Positions 55,718 through 64,000 of a stretch of 64,000 bases of DNA are shown here, in pieces. The DNA is taken from positions 47,146,501 to 47,210,500 of the forward strand of contig NC_090989.1 of the NCBI RefSeq assembly GCF_041146395.1, written 5' to 3'. The notes beneath the pieces were generated by a model that was not told the DNA's origin, ran no database searches, and saw nothing but the letters and a program-made list of their open reading frames with translations. A program made the position numbers and the translations under genes. Source of the stretch: Eulemur rufifrons. Lineage: Eukaryota; Chordata; Mammalia; Primates; Lemuridae. Within the stretch, counting starts at the first letter, position 1. Every line of letters starts with the position of its first letter.

Positions 55718-55851
55718 AAGAATTATAAGAGATCATGTATTACCTAGCCAAATTACCAGAGTCCACAAGAAATGTGTTAAATTTAAGAATTATAAAAGAT
55801 CATATTTTACCAAGCCAAATTATCAGAGTCCACAAGAAATATGTTAAATTT
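55718..55851. repeat. Tandem duplication, 67-bp unit, two copies
   Basis: Units 55718-55784 and 55785-55851 share AAGAATTATAA, AGATCAT, AGCCAAATTA and CAGAGTCCACAAGAAAT, with fewer than ten differences. Confidence 0.93.
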
Positions 55852-56099
55852 TATTAAGTAAAAATGGGAGATTTCAAGCTATGCCTGAAAATCTATGACA
55901 TGAATTCTTAGTCATGTTAGCAAAGATATTCTATTAAAAAATACTATAATGTTAATTGGCTAAATTTAGTTATTCCACAATGTATATATACTTCAAAACA
56001 TCATGCTGTACATGGTAAGTACATACAATTTTTTCTGTCAATTTAAAAACAGAGTTAAAACAAGCAAAAAATGCCAATGGTAATAATAATTTTAAAATG

Positions 56100-56310
56100 C
56101 ATGGGAATAAACATCAAATTTAGCATGATGGTTATTTCTAGATTGAAGAAAGAATGGGAAGGATCACAGAGGAGACTCTGATTATATCAGTAAAGTTAAT
56201 TCCTTAAGCTAGGTGAAGGGGGTACCAATAGTTGCTTATATTAACTATACCTTTTTGTATATTTGAAATATTTCATAATGAAATCAATAATTAATTTTTA
56301 AATGCTATAA
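56100..56310 (+). mobile_element. L1M 3'-UTR fragment in SENP7 intron
   Basis: TTCCTTAAGCTAGGTGAAGG and TTTGTATATTTGAAATATTT are L1M 3'-UTR landmarks, antisense to SENP7. Confidence 0.65.
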
Positions 56311-56519
56311 AACTTGATATAATAGTATAACTTAAGAATTACAGTTTGTCTATACATGAAATTGGGTGTTTATCATGAAAATTTCAGATTTTTTTCTTTC
56401 TTCTAGTAAGTTTAATAACAAATAACTATACTACCTTTAACTTCATATTGTTCCTATAACCATTATATTAATACTATTGTCATCATTATTAAAAACACCA
56501 TCTACATTAAGGATGTCAC

Positions 56520-56644
56520 CTATTGTTTTGTTGTCATGTTGGGACTGCTGAGCCTGGGACTGCTGAGAAATAGTTTGTGGAAAATCTTCATACACGGCTT
56601 CTTCTAACCATGGAAAACAAATGACTGCAAGATACCAGTGAGAC
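56520..56644 (-). CDS. SENP7: SENP7 catalytic-histidine exon
   Basis: Acceptor TTTTTCAACAG. Encodes [20 protein letters not shown] and the glutamine-rich start of the SENP6/7-type loop insertion ([11 protein letters not shown]). The His of SHWYL is the catalytic histidine of the C48 family. The donor is GTGACA, with C at +5 instead of G, so it is weaker than its neighbours. Phase 2 in, phase 1 out. Confidence 0.96.
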
Positions 56645-57305
56645 CTGTTGAAAAAGAACTACAATCTTAATAACATGCAGTCTAAACAATGTAGAAGAAT
56701 ACATTCTAGAGCTGAGAAAGTGGGTATGACAAACCTCATATTAATTTTGAAAATGTCCATGGTAATATATGACTATAATATAGAGCAAATATTCCAAAAC
56801 TAATTAAATATCCAAAGTTACCAAGGCATAAGTAACACTACGTAGGGTAACATCTGAATAACTCAAACTTAGGTACTTGCATACAAATCAGCATTTCTCC
56901 TTGAGGATCTGCTTTAATAAACAAACTCATAGCCTCACCTTTTTTGTACTAGTGCTTAAAGAGTTTGTTCTCTTAAGTATTTAAAAATTCACCCTAAAAT
57001 ATTTTGATTTTTTTATTTAGAAAATCTTTTCTTGAATCAAAAAAAAAATTCAATGTTTTAGTCATTATAGTCTTGTGATCATTTATCATTTTGGTTTTTT
57101 TACTATATTAACAACATAACCATTGTCAAACCAAAATCTAAGATAAGTAATTCATTGTCTTAGCTACTTTTATAGTAAAAAATTTAAAATAATACCTGAG
57201 ATTTATATATCCATAATTTTTACTGATTATTCATCTAAAAACACTACACAATATATTTTTTTCTGAACTCTCTAAATTTGCTTTTAAATAATCTAAAATA
57301 CTCAC

Positions 57306-57398
57306 GATTCATTTACAGGTACAAAGATGTAATCTTTATTAAAAATGTTTATGTGACGAGTCCAAGTTCTTACTCTTTTATGTCTTCTCTGTGCCATT
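57306..57398 (-). CDS. SENP7: SENP7 protease-domain exon ([16 protein letters not shown])
   Basis: Acceptor TTGTCCCAG, donor GTGAGT. Encodes [19 protein letters not shown] and [11 protein letters not shown], the basic loop and the strand leading to the catalytic His exon. 93 nt, phase 2 in and out. The upstream intron (about 5.2 kb) holds a 5'-truncated L1 and a very short A-tailed insertion. Confidence 0.97.
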
Positions 57399-57805
57399 CT
57401 GGGACAATGAAAGATAGATTTGATATATTAAAAATTTTTAATTTAAGATAAGGACTTCAAGAGCCATTTTTACATACTGAAAAATGTTAGGTTTAGTTTA
57501 TTTACCCACCTTCCTCAAGATATATACTATTTAACACAATAAAAATATATCCCCTTTTATTAACTCCTGGTTGTTCTTAAATTTAATCACTATAAACAAT
57601 GATGAAATGGACAAAATAAAGGCAGTGATTTATTAAATGTTTTGGAGATTCCCAAAGTGGCTCAGCAACTGAATATAAACACAGTTAAACCTATTTATTC
57701 TGTTTAGCTACATCTAAACCTGATATAAAATATTATCATTAAACCTTAACAGAATTGTCCAAATGTTATGTCTGTGATGAGAGAGCTTTTAAAACTTAAT
57801 GGAGG

Positions 57806-57847
57806 GGGGCGGCGTGGGGAAAATAAATAAATAAATAAATAAAAAAT
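57806..57847 (+). mobile_element. 42-bp insertion made of 14 nt plus A-rich tail
   Basis: GGGGCGGCGTGGGG followed by AAAATAAATAAATAAATAAA and on. Flanked by perfect 15-bp duplications AAAACTTAATGGAGG at 57791-57805 and 57848-57862. Confidence 0.8.
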
Positions 57848-57984
57848 AAAACTTAATGGAGGAGAAGAAATGAGGCTTTTACGGTTAGATTTTAAAAAAT
57901 GAAACTCATCTCCTCTTCTTTCATACATAAGGAAACTATAGCACAATGTAGTTAAGTGTACCCACCATTCATCCATCTTTCCTT

Positions 57985-58150
57985 TTATTTCTTCAACAAA
58001 TATTTATTAAGATCCTGAGAACAAATAAAGAAAATCACCTACACTGACCTAAAAGAATTCATAATCTAATGAGGGCAGAAAAAAAGTACAACAAATAACT
58101 AAAATATAAGTGTTATAAGGGATACAAAAGAATTATGTTAGAGCATCTAA
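57985..58150 (+). repeat. Ancient interspersed repeat
   Basis: CTTCAACAAATATTTATTAA, GAATTCATAATCTAATGAGG; same unnamed old family as 19248 and 58990. Confidence 0.5.
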
Positions 58151-58171
58151 GATAACCACCTAGAACAGGGT

Positions 58172-58251
58172 TGGCATGCATATACATAAACACTAGTTTC
58201 TTTTCTCAGGTTTGGCATGCACATACACACATACTAGTTTCTTTTCTTTAA
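58172..58251 (+). repeat. Imperfect tandem duplication, ~41-bp unit
   Basis: GGCATGCATATACATAAACA and GGCATGCACATACACACATA each followed by CTAGTTTCTTTTCT. Confidence 0.85.
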
Positions 58252-58989
58252 CTAATTAGGGGAGTTAAGGAGAGATGATATCAAACCAAGTTTGGATGTT
58301 AAAGAAAAGTCTTAGTTCATTTCTGAAGGATAACGTTTAAAAAAAAGTCTTAGGAAGAAAATGGTATTTAACAGGGGCATAAAGGAGGTGGTCTGTGACT
58401 TCTGGCTCAGTCCCTTAGAAGGAACTCTTTATGTGGGGGAAAAAACAAACCATTAAGTTCTCATACACTTATTAACAAGTAATGTAGGAAACTGATATCT
58501 ATGCCTCATCCTTGTGCATCTGAATAATATCTAACCAAAACCACATCGCGTAAACATTAGGTATAAGATAGGATCCAGAATGAGCTAAAAGTTGTGACAT
58601 GGAGTAGACACTATGTGGAAGATTAACTACATAAATAATCAGGAGTTGCATGTTTATTGAATTTTCTCATTTCAGAAGGATCAAATCATGATAATTATTA
58701 TAAACAATTACTTTCAACTAGTGCATAGTCTGTTAATTTGTTTTCCATTTGAAAAGCTTATGGAGAGACAACTGGTTTTCTTTGTTTTATTATGTTGGTG
58801 TTTGGTAGACCTCCTGATTATGCTAACCTTATTTGATTGGAATATAACAGATACAGAATGGGGGAGGGAAGGATCGGAGAGAATATGAGGGTCACACATG
58901 ATCTCTTAGTCTCAAGTTCCTAACTGTATAGGAAATTCCAATTAAATGTCTAACAGTTCTCTCAGTATTCAATAATAGGCATTCTTATT

Positions 58990-59340
58990 ATCTTTTATTT
59001 TGAGTTTCCATTAATAGTATGTTCCAAGCACTGGGCAAGACACTGGGGATACAGTGAAAAATGAGACAGATGAGGTCCCTGACCTCATGGAGCTTAGGAT
59101 GCGAAACAGAAAATAAGCAAACAAACAAACAAAATGATTAGAGATCATATTGTTAGACAAAAAAAAAAGTGCCAGGAGAAAAAGCTTCAGGCAGAAAATA
59201 GGGAAGAGCTTAACATATTTGAAAACTGAAAAGAGGTATGTTGAACTGAAGTGTGGTAAATGTTGTGAGATGAGTTCAGAGTGATGGAAAGTTCTTGCAG
59301 GATCTCATAAACCATGGTAAAGAGTTTGAGAATAATTTAG
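58990..59340 (+). repeat. Ancient interspersed repeat
   Basis: CAAGCACTGGGCAAGACACT, GGGGATACAGTGAAAAATGA and GACCTCATGGAGCTTAGGAT are typical of a widespread old mammalian repeat. Confidence 0.55.
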
Positions 59341-59508
59341 TCCACAGTTTCCTAACACTAGGTAGTTTGAGGCTTTTGTTGTCAATTTATTGACCATTAA
59401 AATTTATATCTCTCATCACTCTCCTTCTGGATTATCTTTTTATCTTTTTTTTTCTTTCTTTTTTTTTTTTTTTTTTTTTGCTGATTTGTAGGGTTTCTTT
59501 GTGTAACT

Positions 59509-60325
59509 GTTTTTTTTTTTTTAATTCAACATATTACGGGGGTATAAATGTTTAGGTTACATATATTGCCTTTGGCCTACCCAAGTCAGAGCTTCAAGCG
59601 TGTCCATCCCCCATACGGTGCTCATCGTACCCATTAGGTGTAAATATACCCATTCCCTTCCTCCCCCCTCCCATCTGCCCAACACCGGATGAATGTTACT
59701 ACTATAGGTGCACTGAAGTGTTGATCAGTTAATACCAATTTGATGGTGAGTACATGTGGTGCTTGATTTTCCATTTTTGTGATATTTCACTTAGTAGAAT
59801 GGGCTCCAGCTCTATCCAGGATAATTTTTCAAGAAGTGCTAGATTACCATTGCTTTTTGTGGCTGAGTAGAACTCCATGGTATACAAATACCACATTTTA
59901 TTAATCCACTCATGTATCGATGGGCACCTGGGTTGTTTCCACATCTTTGCAATTGTGAATTGTGCCACCATAAACATTCAAGTGCAGATGTCTTTTTTAT
60001 AGAATGTCTTTTTTCCCTTGGGTAGATGCCCAGTAATGAGATTGCTGAATCAATTGGTAGTTGTACTTGTAGCTCTTTAAGGTATCTCCATATTGCTTTC
60101 CACAGAGGTTGTACTAGTTTGCAGTCCCACCAGCAGTGTATGAGTGTTCCTAACTCTCCACATACACACCAACATTTATTGTTTTAGGACTTTTTGATAA
60201 AAGCTATTCTCACTGGAGTTAAATGATCTCTCACTGTGGTTTTGATTTGCATTTCCCTGATGATTAGAGATGCTGAGCATTTTTTCATATGTTTCTTGGC
60301 CATTAGTCTGTCTTCTTTTGAAAAT
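59509..60325 (-). mobile_element. 5'-truncated L1 with strepsirrhine-type 3' end
   Basis: T tract at 59509 and 3' UTR (AACATATTACGGGGGTATAA, CCTCCCCCCTCCCATCTGCC), then ORF2 end up to 60325. Perfect 12-bp duplication CTTTGTGTAACT at 59497-59508 and 60326-60337. Same 3' end type as 30812-31352. In SENP7 intron, same strand as the gene. Confidence 0.93.
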
Positions 60326-60348
60326 CTTTGTGTAACTATTAATGCTTG

Positions 60349-60420
60349 GTCTGATATATCAGACTGTGTGAATACTAATACTTGGTCTGTCAAGTATACA
60401 TTAGCATTCACACAATTTAA
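60349..60420. repeat. Palindrome cluster
   Basis: Perfect 16-bp palindrome GTCTGATATATCAGAC at 60349-60364, followed by TGTGAATACTAATACTTG and, inverted, CAAGTATACATTAGCATTCA/CA. TTGGTCTG occurs at both arms. Confidence 0.85.
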
Positions 60421-60439
60421 TATGTGTATATGTGAGTGT

Positions 60440-61780
60440 TTATGAGATCAAGCATTAGTAAGGGTACCCTAGAGTATGCTGCTCATGTACCTTTGTATTT
60501 ATTACTTTTATATATAATCAGGTGCACAATATCTGATTTTTTAAAAACCTAATAATACAGCAGAATCTACCTACTTTCATTTCCTTAGTTTGAATGTGGA
60601 TACACCAGATGCACAACCTGTACATTGAATAATCTTAAAACAAAATATGGGATTAACTGCATGATACAACTATTAATTTCTGTATATATGAAATAGAACA
60701 GGAGGACATCAGAAATGTTAAATATTGAATTTACTTAATAAATCTCCCTCTTCCATATAACCTCCTCTCCAATAATCCTCATTATCAGGAATATTTTCAA
60801 ATTACGATTTCTCCTTCACTCATCCTGGCAGGCCTTGTCCATCAGCACAAATTATAAACCCACAAAGACACTCAAAATACAGTCAGCTACACATCCCAGT
60901 ATATATACTAGTTGCTCAGTGTAACCATTAATAGAATCTCCAGTTATTGTCACAAGTGTTCCAATTTAGACCATAAATTATATAGTCACAACACTACAAA
61001 CAACAGATAGAATTGAACTTTGAAACTGGAAAACTATACCCAACTTTGGAAAACTTATCTAACTTCTTTAAGCTTCAATTAATAAAGACAATGACACTTA
61101 ATCTCACAAGAATACTGTAGAAGTACATAATTTCATGTTCATTGTCTTAGTTCCAAGTAGGCACTCGATAAATATTAATAGTCTCCCTATTTCTACCCTC
61201 TTTCTCCAACAATACAACAATTCAAGAAGTTTATCTATTTAATCATGTTCTTACATGTTTATTATTTCTATTGCTTTAATGAGATAAACTGTCATAATCA
61301 TTTTTTAAGGCAGTCTAGTACAATGAAAACTTTGGACTAATGGGTTAAAAGGTAAGGATTTAAGTACCTTTAAAGGATTTAAGTATTAAGTTCTGCCACC
61401 CACTAGCTATCTGTCCTTAGTCAAAATTTTTAATCTTTATTAGACTCCTTCCTCATCTGAAAAACTAGGATACCATTTATATGTCCTATATATCTAAAAG
61501 CACTGCTATGAGAGAAAAAATTGAAATAATGTACATAAGTGTACCTTATAAATTGTAAAGTAGTACAAAAATATTTACAGTAACTTTTTAAAAAATAAAA
61601 ACTCTTAATTTTATCATGAGTCTATTCAAATAGATAATATTAGGCCTTGGGAAAGGAGTGAAATGTTCCATGTTTTAACAACTATCCAAGTTACTGCTGT
61701 CTAAGAAATAATACCTCCTTCCTCCTTTTTGCCTATCCCTATCCACTGCTCCATAGGTTTTAGCATTAATCAAAAAATAC
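60440..61780. other. SENP7 intron, few features
   Basis: A MIR-like stretch at about 61360-61530 (CTGCCACCCACTAGCTATCT) and an L2/MIR-like end near 61140-61175. Nothing exon-like. Confidence 0.45.
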
Positions 61781-61786
61781 TTGGGA

Positions 61787-61925
61787 GCAGGGTGCTGTGG
61801 TGCACAGCTGTAGTCCCACCTACTTGGGTGGCTGAGGTGGGAGGATCACTTGAGGCCAGGAGTTTGAGCCAGCCTGGGCAACATAGTGAGACCCTGTCTC
61901 TAAAAAGTAAAGAAAGAAAGAAAAT
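61787..61925 (+). mobile_element. Alu monomer (FLAM/FAM-type)
   Basis: GTGCTGTGGTGCACAGCTGT to GAGACCCTGTCTC followed by an A/G tail. Single 7SL-derived arm. AAAATACT on both sides is a likely duplication. Confidence 0.85.
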
Positions 61926-61929
61926 ACTA

Positions 61930-62596
61930 CAGCAAAAATTCAGCTAAATTGTACAAACAAATATGGTATTTCATATAATGTTACATCAGTTTAATTTAAA
62001 TAGAAGTATGTTGGTGAGTATCTAACCAGGAAAACCAAAACAACCCTATATCGTTATAACAGATAGAATGTAATGTAGGGAATTGACTACAGAAATGACA
62101 GACAAAGTACAAAGCCAAAACAGGGGACAGTGAGACAGTGAGGCAACCAAAGATCAGCATACTAGGAAACTGCTATACCCCTACGGTGGAGGTCAACAGG
62201 AAGAAGCAGTACCTCCAGATGGAAGGTGGAGCTCTAACAGGTCTCTCCAGGGAGAGAGAGATACCCACAGAGGAAATACAGCTACTACCAGAATCACTGT
62301 CCAGGGCAAAGAGGGTAGGGAAAAAATACCCTGGCTTCTGTCTTCTTTGCCCTCCAACTTCCATTATCCCTCAGGGACATGCAAGTGGAAATGTAGTCTG
62401 ACAGTGTCAGCCTCCCTGTCACAGAGAGCAGAAGAGTGGAAGGATGAGAAATGGCTCTCATGGCAAACAGACCCAGGACCTGCACAAATGGTAATTCTGC
62501 CCATTCTAGGAAATACTATAAAGACACTACTTCATTAGGAGCATCAAAATAGTATACTTTCTCTTAAAACTTAAGTACATTAGAGGATTAACTTAC
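61930..62596. other. SENP7 intron sequence
   Basis: Open frames of 60-90 codons on both strands around 62138-62538 overlap each other and have no known relatives; no splice context. Confidence 0.35.
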
Positions 62597-62719
62597 GAAA
62601 GATTTGGATTATCTTCTGTTAAATTATTTTCCTTTCTTGTCAAGCATTTATAGAAAAAGCTACTAAAAATGTGACTTCGTTCAACAAGTTCATCTGATGC
62701 CTTCTCCAATATAAGATAC
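62597..62719 (-). CDS. SENP7: SENP7 protease-domain exon ([18 protein letters not shown])
   Basis: First SENP7 exon in the window. Acceptor GCTTTACAG, donor GTAAGT. Encodes [18 protein letters not shown], then [15 protein letters not shown] and EDNPNLS, all as in the human protease domain. Phase 1 in, phase 2 out. The exon before it (ending ...DFYLK in human) was not found up to 64000. Confidence 0.97.
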
Positions 62720-64000
62720 CTGTAAAGCAGTAACACCACAAAAGTAAATTATTTATAGATTTTACCTGGTCTTCCCACAATTTTATGTTCTGGAAATCTT
62801 CATTTTTATATACAATCAGATTTCAAAGCAATCTTGCAGTTTCTTCTGATTTCAGCTTTCAGTTTGGTCTTAAGTTACCTCACCTTCTATTAAGATCATT
62901 TAAAGTAGAAATTGCCCACTTATTCATTTATTTAATAAATATTTATCAAATTCCTAACATGTAACAAACACCATGTTTACACCAAAAACGCAAATTAAGA
63001 GGTGAAAAATAAAGTACTTGCCCCCATAGAGCTTACAATGCAGAGGAATGAGGTTAGAAGAAAATATTAATCAAATAATCACACAATAAAGTATAAATCT
63101 GAAACCATGACACTCCTAAATCTAGAAAAATTTTAATAATTGAGATATGACTGATCTCTAGAGCCTTATTTCACTTCTATACTAAAACAATTCTTCCATA
63201 CAAGCTTATAATTCAATCACATAATGATTAAACCCTTCATAATTAGACAAGTCTGCTATTCTTAATAGTGTACGCAGATTTGAAAATGCCCTTGCAATTG
63301 TTTTTTAAGAACTGAGTAGCTAGAGTTTGCAGATCAGCATACTGAAAAGGAAAGAGCTGTATGGGAGAAAGAACTCCAGATAGCTGCAGAGAGTCCTCCT
63401 CAAGTATTTAGCAGAGTATTGATCACTGCATGTATGTAAGGAAAACACCCAAGCTCTGGGGAAATAACTACCCAAAAAGATTAGAGAGAATGGTTGTGAG
63501 CATTCATGCAGATCAGGAATGGTGCCTGTTCCTACCAGCCAGACTGGGAAACCTCATAATTCATGAAGTGGTGGGTAAAATACTCAGAAGGGTCTTTCCG
63601 CAGTAGGTGGGGATTAATTAATAACAAATCTTAAATGCATCAAACTGTTTCCAAATAATTTACTTGTGTCCCAGAACAAAATTCAAACATATTTAACAGG
63701 AATACGAAAATACCCAGCACCCAGCAAAAAATTACCAGACATGTAAAGAAGCAAAGAAAGACTCATAATGAAGATAAAAATCAGTCAATTGAAACCAATC
63801 CAGAACTGACATAGATGTTAGATAAGCATAAAAGGACATTAAGACAGTTATTATAACTGTGCTCCATATATTCAAAAAATCAGAAACATGGAAGGTATTT
63901 TTTAAAACACAAATTGAATTTCTAGATATTAAATATACAATATCTATAAATACAAATGATAATGTGAAATTGTGACTCCCAGTCACTGGAATAAAGATAG
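62720..64000. other. SENP7 intron upstream of first visible exon
   Basis: Ancient repeat of the TTTAATAAATATTTATCAAATT type at about 62920-63110. No further SENP7 exon recognised. Confidence 0.45.

Larger units (their letters stand above)
49720..62719 (-). other. SENP7: SENP7 locus, 3' part (last eight coding exons)
   Basis: Exons at 62597-62719, 57306-57398, 56520-56644, 55052-55104, 53509-53552, 53345-53413, 52513-52663 and 49720-49857 (796 nt in total) join in phase and end at a natural TAG. The product is the C-terminal ULP/C48 cysteine-protease domain of SENP7, a nuclear isopeptidase that trims poly-SUMO2/3 chains. The catalytic His (in SHWYLAV), Asp (in LILDSLK) and Cys (in [10 protein letters not shown]; Cys992 in human numbering) are all present. 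[13 protein letters not shown] and the C-terminal QQQKGSSS separate it from its paralogue SENP6. The N-terminal half, including the HP1-binding part known for SENP7, and the start of the protease domain are upstream of base 64000. No disruption was seen. Confidence 0.97.

Noticed and set aside
62138..62538. Overlapping 63-87-codon frames on both strands
   Set aside because: Frames on both strands overlap and none resembles a known protein; treated as chance within a SENP7 intron.

Overview
This is an A+T-rich, intron-dominated mammalian window from a primate nuclear genome. The Alu elements have a diagnostic right arm (core GCTAGGCTGACGCCACGGC) and, in most copies, an A/T-rich linker insert (core ACAGCTAAAAATATATA). 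This form is characteristic of strepsirrhine primates (lemurs and lorises), not of monkeys or apes. I saw no galago-type tRNA-fused Alus, which fits a Malagasy lemur better, but the species cannot be fixed from this window.

Two protein genes are recognisable, both on the minus strand. At 7110-43691 lie the first six coding exons of IMPG2 (interphotoreceptor matrix proteoglycan 2), running from the signal peptide to just before the expected SEA-domain region; the gene continues past base 1. At 49720-62719 lie the last eight coding exons of SENP7 (poly-SUMO2/3 isopeptidase). They carry the catalytic His, Asp and Cys and the natural stop; the 5' part of the gene lies beyond base 64000. All consecutive exons join in phase with GT/AG splice sites, so both genes look intact here. 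The order SENP7 then IMPG2, same orientation, matches human 3q12.3. The two genes work in unrelated processes (SUMO chain editing; retinal extracellular matrix).

Region by region: 1-2472 is a dead hAT-Charlie transposon. 2.5-43 kb is IMPG2 downstream and intronic sequence filled with Alus, MIRs, L2 and L1 fragments, a nearly complete decayed Tigger1 with an Alu inside it (23.2-26.0 kb), a MaLR-like LTR candidate (14.0-14.5 kb), a layered L1 nest (30-40 kb) and a MER1-type hAT element (40.3-40.7 kb). 43.7-49.5 kb is the gap between the genes. 49.5-64 kb is SENP7 with fewer repeats.

No operon, CRISPR array, tRNA, rRNA or new gene system was found. The most interesting items are structural. SENP7 carries a ~140-bp intronic duplication beside the two mini-exons of its variable loop. 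Two insertions consist of little more than an A-rich tail, each flanked by perfect target duplications. A 685-bp A-tailed non-L1 segment sits inside L1 ORF2 and looks like a retrocopy. Two L1 composites have internal inverted segments.
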